A stretch of DNA of 64,000 nucleotides from positions 3,949,476-4,013,475 of the forward strand of contig NZ_LR733293.1 of the NCBI RefSeq assembly GCF_902506095.1, given 5' to 3'. Made by a program: the position numbers and the translations under genes. Positions 8,783 to 17,123 of this stretch are shown one piece after another. The notes under the pieces were generated by a model. It worked only from the letters and a program-made list of their open reading frames with translations, made no database searches and was not told the origin of the DNA. The number at the start of each line of letters is the position of its first letter. Within the stretch, counting starts at the first letter, position 1. Origin of the DNA: Arthrobacter sp. 9AX. Lineage in GTDB: Bacteria; Actinomycetota; Actinomycetes; Actinomycetales; Micrococcaceae.

Positions 8783-9653
8783 ATGCGAATTGGAATTCTG
8801 GAACACCGGTTGGTGGTGGCCAACGGCAACGGTGCCTTTATCGATGTCGCCAAAGCTGGCGGGGAACATTTTTGTCGCCGAGGATGGGTCGTTGCTCTTC
8901 GGCTACTGGCGCGAGTTTAAGGAGTGGGCGGCCACTGCGGACGGGCCTGCTGTCGCGGGTGCGTCGGAAGGTTCTGATCGTTGGTCGAATCCCGTCCCCA
9001 GGCCAAGGCAGATCTTCGCCATCGGACTGAATTACATCGATCACGCGGCTGAGAGCAATATGACGTTGCCGGACGAGCCGATGGTCTTCACCAAGTTCGC
9101 ATCATCACTGTGCGACCCTATTTCCCGTGTAGAACTCCCTGACGACAACGGTGTGGACTGGGAGGCTGAAATCGTCGCTGTTATCGGTGTCGGTGGCCGC
9201 GCTATCAGCGAAGAGGACGCCTGGGGCCATGTGGCGGGGCTGACGCTCGGCCAGGACATTTCTGAGCGGAACAGCCAACTGGCTGGATCTCTACCCCAGT
9301 TCAGTCTAGGTAAGTCCTTCGCTGGCTTCGCGCCAGTGGGGCCGAAAATCGTCACACCAGACGAATTTGAAGACATGAATGACATCTCGTTCGGCTGCAC
9401 CGTCAACGGCGAGGAGGTGCAAACCGGTCAAACCCGCGACATGATCTTCTCAACCCCGGCAATCATCAGCCGGCTATCCCAAGTCGTCGAGTTCTATCCG
9501 GGCGACCTGATCTTCACTGGCACCCCTCCGGGAGTTGTCATGGGCCGGAACCCTAAAAGGTACCTCACAGATGGAGACGAACTCACCAGCCGGGCGGACC
9601 TCATCGGTGAACTGAGGCAGCAGTTCTACTCCAAAAAAACCGCAAAGCTTTAG
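8783..9653 (+). pseudogene. Fumarylacetoacetate hydrolase family protein with frameshifted N-terminus
   Basis: The catalytic FAH domain is intact: IFAIGLNYIDHAAE, WEAEIVAVIG, LTLGQDISER, FSLGKSFAGFAPVGP and FYPGDLIFTGTPPGV are the conserved blocks that carry the metal ligands. The N-terminal domain starts at ATG 8783 (MRIGILEHRLVVANGNGAF) in a different frame. Removing one T from the T5 run at 8869-8873 joins it to VAEDGSLLFGYWREF in the main frame. So this is a gene with one base insertion, or an assembly error at a homopolymer. Without repair only an internal start would express the catalytic domain. A second FAH gene lies at 51315. Confidence 0.78.
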
Positions 9654-10455
9654 CCGCTATGGCCTGCCCGCTCCGCCGGGGACCCGGATTCGCGGGGCAG
9701 TTGTTGGGCAAAACACGGGATCACAAGCTCGTTAGATCAAGGAGCAACAAAACCAGGGGGCAGTCCCCTGTAAGGATCAGGCTGAACAGCAGCGTGCCGA
9801 GATTGGGCCTGCGCGAGCATTAGTTAGCGGAACCGAAGCATGTTGAATTCCGGAGAGCCTAGCTACAGCTATGTGCGTGTAATTAGGCCACACCCCAACC
9901 TGACGTCGCGGACGCCTGGCCAGGGAGGATTCGCCTCTCGGGCGGCGTTCAGGGCTGTTCTTAGGTACCTGTAGAGCTGCAAGAGGTAACATCGACAGCC
10001 CCTGTCCTAAGAGATCTACATCAGGCCCCGATTTTTCGGACTATTTAGATGATCCTTAGTTCACTGCGCCCAGGTGTCCTCCCCTCCCGACTGTCAGGAT
10101 GGATTCTGAGAGCACCATGGAGTGACTGTCGCAGAAATGGACTTTCGCCCTACTCTGACGCCGACGTTGTTGGGCGCGATGTGTATCTGGGCCTCCTAGG
10201 GTTTCTGTTCCCTCGGGCATGCTCCAATGGCCACTTGACCAAATATCCGTTATCGGCTCTTCGTGTTAGTAATAAGGCACTAGCAGCGAGTTCCTCGCCG
10301 GATTTCGGCACGACGGGAGGCTCGTCGCGAAACTTGAGGGCATGGTTAAGGACGATGAAGATTCGGTGCTCACTATGCCGGGCTGCTGGGCCAGGCTTCT
10401 CGGGAATGGCTCGCGTTTCCCGGCGGATGCGAGTGCCACAAGGCTCATGTTGTGA
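9654..10455. other. Intergenic region without intact gene, largely occupied by repeat copy A
   Basis: No ORF here has convincing protein character. The right half is a dispersed repeat (9889-10261). After it, a 56-codon open stretch on the plus strand (about 10286-10455, EFLAGFRHDGRLVAKLEG ...) could be a gene remnant, but it has no start and no recognised family. Confidence 0.5.
9889..10261 (+). repeat. Dispersed intergenic repeat, copy A
   Basis: It starts with CACACCCCAACCTGACG (9889-9905), has CTGTCAGGATGGATTCTGAG at 10091-10110, CGCCCTACTCTGACG at 10146-10160, and ends with a TTGACC/TATCGGCTCTT block at 10233-10261. The same blocks in the same order and nearly the same spacing occur at 24273 and 36973, and partly at 22817. 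The second and third blocks are inverted versions of one motif, exactly 70 bp from edge to edge. It separates the decayed FAH region from the sugar locus. Confidence 0.82.
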
Positions 10456-11040
10456 TCAATGTCCATTTTCCCTTATGAACATTTTCATAGGTGCATCATC
10501 TTCAATGCCTCCATCTGAACGAAGCGGGTTAGGAGCTGCTTTGACATCGATGTCATCGGCCCAATGAATTAGTCGGCGTCCACGACCGCCGTCCACCCAG
10601 ACCCAAATTGCCGAGCCATCGCGCATGGTCATGTCCACAACGCCGCCAGTCTTTTGTCCCGCTATGGACAGCGCAACGCGGCTTCGTGGAGCATACCCGG
10701 ACCAGTCCGCTCGCTTTCCTGTGTGTTCCCCAGGCCGTTTTTCGTTGGTTATGGGGCCCTCAGGGCCGGAGATAGGAGGGTGCGTAGCCTCAGTTTCCGA
10801 AGTTGCTGTTTCAGGGCTCTCCGCTAAAGTCCCCGCGGGATCTGCGTCCATTTCCCGACGTTTGCGTCTGAGCCCGTAGGCGTGTTCGTTCCTCCGGTAT
10901 CCGAGATCCGCGATAACTGTTTCTACTCTTCTCCGCGTTCGTTCACTCACTAATTGGGGCGCATTTAGGACGTTTGAAACGGTTGCGACAGAAACAGAGG
11001 CGGCAGCCGCTACGTCTGCCATCCGCCACTCATGGGACAT
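10456..11040 (-). CDS. LacI-type HTH protein without sugar-binding domain
   Basis: Residues 6-60 are a canonical LacI helix-turn-helix and hinge start (MADVAAAASVSVATVSNVLNA ... RRRVETVIADLGYRRNEHA, split here for clarity). Full-length LacI regulators are ~330-360 residues with a periplasmic-binding-like effector domain. This protein is 194 residues and continues with a linker rich in Glu, Thr and Pro, then a short domain (SAIWVWVDGGRGRRLIHWADD). It is not a simple truncation, because the tail is not LacI-like. It lies downstream of the GH31 gene on the same strand. Its DNA target and effector, if any, are unknown. Confidence 0.78.
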   Translation of the reverse strand: MSHEWRMADVAAAASVSVATVSNVLNAPQLVSERTRRRVETVIADLGYRRNEHAYGLRRKRREMDADPAGTLAESPETATSETEATHPPISGPEGPITNEKRPGEHTGKRADWSGYAPRSRVALSIAGQKTGGVVDMTMRDGSAIWVWVDGGRGRRLIHWADDIDVKAAPNPLRSDGGIEDDAPMKMFIRENGH

Positions 11041-11262
11041 GGGGCAACTTCCTTTCTACGTAGGAAAAGGCAAGGAAGGATCTTGTGAGAGGGCTTCGGG
11101 ATTCGGTGTCAATTCCCAAGCGACCATTAGACTGCGTTGGAGCCACCGCCAAGACCTGGACGGGGACGAAGCCCAGTAGGTGGAGGTGGCCGGGCAGTTG
11201 ATTCAATGCCCAGCCACCCTTACCAGCGGCAGTACTAGTCCTGGGAACTGTCGACCGAAGTA

Positions 11263-13575
11263 TCAAAGTTCGATTTGAATCGCCTTTGCTCCCAAGTCGG
11301 GAGTGACCAAAGCTCCGCGGGGAGTATTTTCGATTCTGCCCGAGGTGAGCAGTTGCGCTTTGCTGTTGTTGACCAGGAGTACCCGCCAGTTCAAGGGAGT
11401 CCGGGCCTCTAGGGTCAACCTTTTTCCCTTGCGTGTGATGGCAAAAGCTCCGGCTTCATCGGCACCTCCGGAAGGAACCCTTATGTCCGTAAAACCCTCT
11501 GCCGGTTGATAGATTTCCAGCGTTACGTCCGAACGGTAGTCGTAGTCCGGGGCTGTGTCGACACTGCCAACCGGGATGACCGTGCCGGGTCGAACAAGGA
11601 GAGGAACGCTGTCGAGGCCGTGGACCTCTTCTATCCAGGCTGGTCCGGTCACGGTCTCGCCTGTAAAGAAGTTGGTCCATACTCCTGCTGGAACGTAATA
11701 GCTGACTTCGCCTGCGTCGGAAAAGACGGGTGCTACGAGGAGATTGCTGCCCAGCATGTACTGTCGGTCCAGCGACCGGCAGTTCAGATCTTCGGGGAAT
11801 TCGAGCATCATGGCGCGCATGAGTGGAAGACCTGATTCAGCCTCCTTTGCTGCCCCGTAGATGTAGGGCATCAACTTCATCTTCAGTTTCACGAAGGAGC
11901 GCACGACTTCAGTTGCGGTGTCACCAAATTCCCAGGGGACTCTGTATGTTGTACTCCCGTGAAGCCGGCTGTGTGATGAGAGGAGCCCGAACGCAGCCCA
12001 ACGCATGAAAAGTTCCGGTGTGGGGTTTCCCTCGAATCCGCCGATATCGTGGCTCCAGAAGGCGAATCCGGATAGACCCAGAGACAGCCCGGCGCGAAGG
12101 CTTTCGGCCATGGAGACGTATGTAGGTTCCGGATCACCGCCCCAATGCACGGGGAATTGTTGTCCTCCGGCTGTTGCTGATCGCGCAAAGAGGACAGCTT
12201 CCCCTGAGCCTTTCATCTCGGTGATTGTCTCGAAGACGGTCTTGTTGTACAGGTAGCTGTAGTAGTTGTGGGCTGCGGATGGGTCAGAGCCGTCGTGGAA
12301 TACGCCGTCCAGGGGGGCCTGCTCACCAAAATCAGTTTTGAAACAGTCGACGCCCATGTCCAGCAAATGCCGCAGTTTACCCGAGAACCATTCGCAGGCT
12401 TCTGGGTTGGTGAAGTCCACAATGGCCATTCCTGCTTGCCAGGTATCCCACTGCCAAACGCCTCCGTCGGCCCGGCGGACGAAGTATCCCTTCGCTTTTC
12501 CTTCATCGAAGACTGCGGACTGCTGGGCCACGTAGGGATTAATCCACACTGATGTCTTGAGGCCTTTGGCCTTTAAGCGTTCCAACATGCCTTCTGGGTC
12601 CGGAAAGGCATCCCGGTTCCACTCGAAGTCGCACCATTGAAACTCTTTCATCCAGAAGGAATCAAAATGGAAGACACTCATGGGGATGTCCCGGTCTTTC
12701 ATCCCGTCAACAAAGTGCATCACGGTGTTCTCGTCGTATGTAGTCACGAACGAGGTGCTGAGCCATAGCCCGAATGACCACGGTGGTGGCACAGGGGCCT
12801 TACCTGTTAGGGCGGTGTATCGGGAAAGCACTTCCTTAGGCGATCCACCACCGATGACGAAGTACTCGAGTTCCTGGCCTGGCACGCTGAACTGCGTGCG
12901 TGAAGAGAATTCAGAACCAACCTCGAAGGAAACCCTGTCGGGAGAATTTACGAACACACCGTAGCCCTTGCTACTGATGTAGAAGGGGACGCTTTTGTAA
13001 GCGTGGTCGCTGCTCGGGCCACCATCGCTATTCCAGGTTTCGACGCTTTGCCCGTTCTTTACGAATGCCGTCGCGCGCTCTCCGAAGCCATAGAGAGTCT
13101 CGCCAACGTCAATAGTGAGCCGTTCGTGAAGATAGTGCCGCCCGTCCGCGCCGGTGGCATAACCCAGAGATTTGCTGTCCGTGGAAGTCAGGAGTTTGCC
13201 CTCGGAATTGAAAGTCAGATTCCAGGCTCCAGAGGTACCAAGAGTTACTGAAAGATCACCTGTTGTAAGGGTGGCGGCATCCGTCCCGATGTCTACTGTG
13301 ACTGCGTGGTCATCACGGGTATTCAACTCGAACCGCGGTTTACGGTCCGGACCGCCGGAGTGGTGGGTGGTCCGTATCCCGATGATGCCCGGCTGGGGGG
13401 ACCATGCGACGACTGTCAACAGCGGATTGTTTAGCGTGTTACGGCGATTGTTGATGGCCCGCAGTGGAGCATATGCCGTGACCGACCGGTCGGTTGCCAC
13501 TGTTCTGTAAACGGACTGCGGGTACTGGACGTTTGTGCCCGGCGCTGGCCGCCAGTAGCCATCACTGAACCTCAT
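11263..13575 (-). CDS. yicI: GH31 alpha-xylosidase (YicI type)
   Basis: This 770-residue glycoside hydrolase family 31 enzyme has the catalytic nucleophile Asp415 in FKTDFGE and acid/base Asp481 in HWGGDPEPT. These correspond to Asp416 and Asp482 of E. coli YicI, and the overall length also matches. An N-terminal beta-sandwich (to ~260), the (beta/alpha)8 barrel (~270-590) and C-terminal beta domains follow the family order. There is no signal peptide, so it acts in the cytoplasm on imported alpha-xylosides such as isoprimeverose or xyloglucan fragments. It is coupled (ATGA) to the Gfo/Idh/MocA gene upstream. Alpha-glucosidase activity is the alternative. Confidence 0.9.
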   Translation of the reverse strand: MRFSDGYWRPAPGTNVQYPQSVYRTVATDRSVTAYAPLRAINNRRNTLNNPLLTVVAWSPQPGIIGIRTTHHSGGPDRKPRFELNTRDDHAVTVDIGTDAATLTTGDLSVTLGTSGAWNLTFNSEGKLLTSTDSKSLGYATGADGRHYLHERLTIDVGETLYGFGERATAFVKNGQSVETWNSDGGPSSDHAYKSVPFYISSKGYGVFVNSPDRVSFEVGSEFSSRTQFSVPGQELEYFVIGGGSPKEVLSRYTALTGKAPVPPPWSFGLWLSTSFVTTYDENTVMHFVDGMKDRDIPMSVFHFDSFWMKEFQWCDFEWNRDAFPDPEGMLERLKAKGLKTSVWINPYVAQQSAVFDEGKAKGYFVRRADGGVWQWDTWQAGMAIVDFTNPEACEWFSGKLRHLLDMGVDCFKTDFGEQAPLDGVFHDGSDPSAAHNYYSYLYNKTVFETITEMKGSGEAVLFARSATAGGQQFPVHWGGDPEPTYVSMAESLRAGLSLGLSGFAFWSHDIGGFEGNPTPELFMRWAAFGLLSSHSRLHGSTTYRVPWEFGDTATEVVRSFVKLKMKLMPYIYGAAKEAESGLPLMRAMMLEFPEDLNCRSLDRQYMLGSNLLVAPVFSDAGEVSYYVPAGVWTNFFTGETVTGPAWIEEVHGLDSVPLLVRPGTVIPVGSVDTAPDYDYRSDVTLEIYQPAEGFTDIRVPSGGADEAGAFAITRKGKRLTLEARTPLNWRVLLVNNSKAQLLTSGRIENTPRGALVTPDLGAKAIQIEL

Positions 13576-14627
13576 CGTCGATTTCCTGCAGGCTGATTTA
13601 GTCCCTCGGATTGACCGGGATCGACAGGCAGCTTCAACTCGGCCGATTGGTAGATTGCTTGGGCAATCTCTACCACCCGCCGGGATTCTCGAGCCCGGGC
13701 CAGCGTGGGAGACTTTTGCGTCAGGCCCAGCAGCGAGGACGAAACGTCGTCGAAAACGTTGGCCGGCCGACCGGGGTACTCCCCTAGGTGACCCTGCTCA
13801 AGCTTCTCCATCTTGATCTCGTCGTCAATCAAGCTGAGGCTTCCGCGCTGGCCATTGACTTCGGCACGGGTGGTGAACCCACCACCGTAAACGTCATCCA
13901 TTCCGCTCGTGGTCTGGAAGGTCGTGGTGCCAACTAATACTGCGGTCGCCCCTGATTTCATGGTGAAAATAGCGGCAGCTGTGTCCTCCACGGGGATCTC
14001 GTGCGAGTAGGTTCCGGTGACTGCTTGCACGGAGGCGACTTCGCCAAGACACCAGGTGAGCATGTCGATGGCGTGCAGGGCCTGGTTCATGACCACTCCC
14101 CCACCATTGAGCTCCCAGGTCTGGCGCCAGGCGCCGTCTGCCGTGTAGTAGGCGGCGGGGCGGAAGCATTTGAACCCGAATTCCCCCAAAATCGGTTGTC
14201 CGAGGTGACCTTGGTCGATCGCCCGCTTAAGGCGCCAGTTGTCAGGATGGTAGCGAAGGTAGAACTCGCCAAAGAGCTCCACCCCGGCGCTCTCGCAGGC
14301 CCGAATAATTTCGTCGCAACGTTCCAGAGACACTTCCATCGGTTTGGTGAGCAGCAGATGCTTTCCGGCGGCGGCGACGTGAAGAGCAGTCTCCAGGTGA
14401 AGACCGCTGGGAGTGTAAATACCGACTACGTCGACATCATCTCGTGACAGCACATCCTCTGTATTGGTGAACCACGGCACGGAATACTTTTCGCCGTACT
14501 CTCTGGCCCGATCTTCGTTGCGATCGACGACGGCAGCGAGCCTTGAATTCGGGGTCTGCTGCAGCATCTCACAGCGCGTACCTCCGTAACCCAGCCCGAC
14601 GATGGCATAGCCGATTTGATCAGTCAT
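13572..14627 (-). CDS. Gfo/Idh/MocA family oxidoreductase
   Basis: This 351-residue NAD(P)-dependent sugar oxidoreductase has an N-terminal Rossmann fold (YAIVGLGYGGTR), a TKPME segment (the E-K-P equivalent carrying the catalytic Lys, here L-L-T-K-P-M), and a C-terminal alpha/beta domain with GGGVVMNQALHAIDML. ATG 14627 behind AAGGAAAAG is preferred over an upstream ATG at 14657; the gene then overlaps the TIM-barrel gene by eight bases. The set oxidoreductase, isomerase and alpha-xylosidase suggests conversion of a sugar released from an oligosaccharide, possibly through a keto intermediate. Exact substrate unknown. Confidence 0.87.
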   Translation of the reverse strand: MTDQIGYAIVGLGYGGTRCEMLQQTPNSRLAAVVDRNEDRAREYGEKYSVPWFTNTEDVLSRDDVDVVGIYTPSGLHLETALHVAAAGKHLLLTKPMEVSLERCDEIIRACESAGVELFGEFYLRYHPDNWRLKRAIDQGHLGQPILGEFGFKCFRPAAYYTADGAWRQTWELNGGGVVMNQALHAIDMLTWCLGEVASVQAVTGTYSHEIPVEDTAAAIFTMKSGATAVLVGTTTFQTTSGMDDVYGGGFTTRAEVNGQRGSLSLIDDEIKMEKLEQGHLGEYPGRPANVFDDVSSSLLGLTQKSPTLARARESRRVVEIAQAIYQSAELKLPVDPGQSEGLNQPAGNRR

Positions 14628-15513
14628 TCTTTTCCTTCTGTGTTGTGGCAGCGGCAATCCGCTTCAAGTTGTGGATATCCGAAATGGTGTCCTGCTGGAG
14701 CTGGGGATGATCCTCGGGTTTTTGGGGGTGATAAACGCGTTCGACGGTGAAATAGCCTTCGTAGCCGGAGTCGATAAGGGCGGGGATAATGACGTCATAG
14801 GGAACATCGCCAGAGCCAACCACCGCTCTGCCGAATGACGCTTTGCTGGCATCGCCGGCCAGTGCCGGAACGTCCTTCGTTTGGACGTCCACAGTTCTAA
14901 GGCCTTGAAGGGCGGCGAGACCATCCAGGGGGTTTTCACCGGACCACCATCCGTTGCAGACATCCCAGCACAAAGCCACGGCCGGCGAATCCAAGGCTTG
15001 GAACAGGTAACGGGCTTCGGCAACCCGTCCAACGAAGCTTGCTCCTTCGAGTTCGAACATCAACGTCATCCCTGCTCGTTCTGCCATGGCTATAGAAGGA
15101 GCCAAACGCTGAACCAACCGGTCAATGGACTGTTCAAGTGCAGGACGATGGGCCCACTCGCTGAGATCGTCCTGTCCGGGAAGCCAAAGTGCGAAAGCGC
15201 GAAGGTTTGGTGTATCCAAGATTTCCGCACGACCTATCGCGGCGGCGAGGATGCTTTCAGCGTGGCGCTGCGCATCCGCGTCGTCTAGGTAGAACCCGCG
15301 CCCATACTGTGTACCTAAAGACGCGACTTCGAGTCCGACCTCCCGGGCGTATTTGCCGATTCGCCTTACCTCCTCTGGGGGCAGGTCGACGATGTTTCGA
15401 CCACCTACGTTGCGTATGGCGACCCCGTCCAGGCCTTCCGCGGCCGCTATCTGTGCCGCAGGTTCAAACTGCGAATGGAGGTCGTCACTAAAGGAGCCCA
15501 GCTTGTATGCCAT
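14620..15513 (-). CDS. Sugar phosphate isomerase/epimerase family TIM-barrel protein
   Basis: This 297-residue xylose-isomerase-like/AP-endonuclease-2-fold protein has metal-site candidates in MFELEGASF, CWDVCNGWW and the C-terminal FTVERVYHP. The start is ATG 15513 (MAYKLGSFSDDL), 17 bases after a palindromic operator; a longer frame to 15600 would run through the operator and is rejected. It is the first gene of the minus-strand operon, overlapping the oxidoreductase. Such proteins are common partners of Gfo/Idh/MocA enzymes in sugar and inositol catabolism. Function beyond that is not resolved. Confidence 0.87.
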   Translation of the reverse strand: MAYKLGSFSDDLHSQFEPAAQIAAAEGLDGVAIRNVGGRNIVDLPPEEVRRIGKYAREVGLEVASLGTQYGRGFYLDDADAQRHAESILAAAIGRAEILDTPNLRAFALWLPGQDDLSEWAHRPALEQSIDRLVQRLAPSIAMAERAGMTLMFELEGASFVGRVAEARYLFQALDSPAVALCWDVCNGWWSGENPLDGLAALQGLRTVDVQTKDVPALAGDASKASFGRAVVGSGDVPYDVIIPALIDSGYEGYFTVERVYHPQKPEDHPQLQQDTISDIHNLKRIAAATTQKEKND

Positions 15514-15529
15514 CAGTGTTCTCTTTTCT

Positions 15530-15545
15530 TGGTAAGCGCTTACCA
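15530..15545. promoter_or_regulatory. LacI-family operator for the minus-strand sugar operon
   Basis: TGGTAAGCGCTTACCA is a perfect 16-bp palindrome with the central CG typical of LacI-family operators. It lies between the promoter and the isomerase start. A near-identical site occurs at 16998-17013, so the regulator at 15686 probably controls both directions. Confidence 0.85.
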
Positions 15546-15578
15546 CCCAAAATGGCATATTTTGGGAAGGGGTGTCAA
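15546..15578 (-). promoter_or_regulatory. Promoter region with a second palindrome
   Basis: On the minus strand a perfect -35 (TTGACA, at 15573-15578) is followed about 18 bases later by CATTTT as a weak -10. The region between carries CCCAAAAT-GGCAT-ATTTTGGG (15546-15566), an eight-bp inverted repeat over the -10. It differs from the LacI operator and may bind a second regulator. Confidence 0.55.
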
Positions 15579-15685
15579 TAGTGTGCCAAGGGTCCGGCAA
15601 GCTGGAAGGCCATGGTTCCCGAGCACGAACCCGGAAACTAGAAATGGCGTCCGGCAGCCCTTACTGCGGGGCCAGGAGCTGGCGG

Positions 15686-16759
15686 TTAAGACGCCCTGCC
15701 AGCAAAGGGGACCGGCCTATCAGCCCCAGATATCGGCCGCGTACTGTCTCGCAGAACGACCTCGCCCCCATAGGTGGTGACTACAGCGGATCCATCCTCG
15801 GGTCGGAGCACAAGCCTGACGGCTTCGGCTCCAAGGGAGGCCAGGGGGATGCGCACCGTGGTTAGGGAAGGGGTGAAGTCTCTGATGGAAGGGATGTCAT
15901 CGAAGCCTGCGACGGAAACATCTTCGGGGAGGGTATACCCCAGGTTTCTGAGTGCGGCCATAGCTCCAATCGCCATCACGTCGTTGACTGCGAACAGACA
16001 GGTACCGCGACCTCCTGCCTGCGCCCATTCCGTCGCTGCTGCATAGCCGCCATCGCGATCGAAGGCGTTGATGAACACTTGCCGCCGGGCAAGTTCGATG
16101 CCGAAGTCTGCGAGGCCACGTCGAAAACCTGCCACCCTGTCATTTGATGTGCGGACTTGGGAAGGCCCCGCAAGTACCGCAAATTCGCGGTGGCCAAGAG
16201 CTACGAGCTTTTGTGCCAGTTCCCGTGATGCTGCCCGATTTTCTACGGTTACTGTGCTGACGTTTGGCTGCGGCTCGCTGATCATCACCAACTTTCCTCC
16301 CGCAGCGGTAAACGCCTCTACCTCGCGGTGAACAACGCGCTGAATGGTTTTGTCCGTGGTCCGGCTGCCGGCAATTATTACCGCCCGCACTCTTTGTTCA
16401 TGGAGATCGGAGATCAGGGTCGCTTCGCGTGCTGGCTGCCTTCGCGTATCCGCAACGGTTGTCGTGATTCCTTTGGTTTCCGCAGCTTCCAGGACCGCGG
16501 CTGCAACGGCCGCAAAGTACGGATCAGTAATGTCGTGCACGATCAGGCCGATGGCATTGGCGCGTCCCTTGGCAACAGCCTGGGCTGCAGCATTAGGCCT
16601 GTAATCCATTCGGGCTGCCGCCTCCAGGACCTTCTTCCTGTTCTCCTCGCTCGGCGTCCTGGGGCCGCCGTTTAGCACCCGGGAGGCGGTGGCAATGGAA
16701 ACTCCAGCTTCCTTAGCGACTTCGAGGAGCGTCGGTGCCGATGACTGAGGTGATGACAA
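15686..16759 (-). CDS. LacI family transcriptional regulator of the sugar locus
   Basis: This 357-residue regulator has an N-terminal LacI HTH (LLEVAKEAGVSIATASRVL) and hinge to ~65, then a full periplasmic-binding-like effector domain (ANAIGLIVHDITDPYF ... CLFAVNDVMAIGAMAAL ... SVAGFDDIPSIRDF). Hinge residues (RPNAAAQAV) are normal. It lies between the minus-strand enzyme operon and the plus-strand transporter operon, and matching operators precede both. Likely a repressor relieved by the imported oligosaccharide or its product; this is inference from layout. Confidence 0.9.
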   Translation of the reverse strand: MSSPQSSAPTLLEVAKEAGVSIATASRVLNGGPRTPSEENRKKVLEAAARMDYRPNAAAQAVAKGRANAIGLIVHDITDPYFAAVAAAVLEAAETKGITTTVADTRRQPAREATLISDLHEQRVRAVIIAGSRTTDKTIQRVVHREVEAFTAAGGKLVMISEPQPNVSTVTVENRAASRELAQKLVALGHREFAVLAGPSQVRTSNDRVAGFRRGLADFGIELARRQVFINAFDRDGGYAAATEWAQAGGRGTCLFAVNDVMAIGAMAALRNLGYTLPEDVSVAGFDDIPSIRDFTPSLTTVRIPLASLGAEAVRLVLRPEDGSAVVTTYGGEVVLRDSTRPISGADRPVPFAGRAS

Positions 16760-16967
16760 CGGGATGCCTTTCAGGTGATGCCAAGAACGGCATGAGGATC
16801 AAGTGAACCTGCGCCGCAAAAGAACCTTCTGGGGCCGGTTCCGGGGAGCGCCTTGGGGGAGCTAACCTTCTGGGTCATTCTGTCATTAGCTCTCCACGCT
16901 GGACAACGTTTACCGGCGACTGGCCGTGGCTTTCGCTGATAGTTCAAAAGAACCTACAAAAAAAGTC

Positions 16968-17013
16968 TTGCTACAGAGCCCGATCGTCGATAAGTTATGG
17001 AAAGCGCTTACCA
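16968..17013 (+). promoter_or_regulatory. Promoter and LacI operator of the ABC transporter operon
   Basis: TTGCTA (16968-16973) and TAAGTT (16991-16996) are separated by 17 bases and form a plausible promoter. TGGAAAGCGCTTACCA (16998-17013) follows at once and differs from the operator at 15530 at one position. A repressor bound there would block initiation. The rest of 16760-17123 shows no gene. Confidence 0.75.
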
Positions 17014-17123
17014 CTTCCTAGGAGGAGGTGACGCGTCCGGAGGCTGCTTTCCGTTCGTTACAGCGGCCGCGGAGCTCCCACCAATGAGGGTAGGGGGCCG
17101 CGAATACTACTTTTGGAGGATAA

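Noticed and set aside
10266..10466. Short frame on the minus strand after repeat copy A
   Set aside because: Low-complexity composition and no ribosome site; overlaps the end of the HTH gene.
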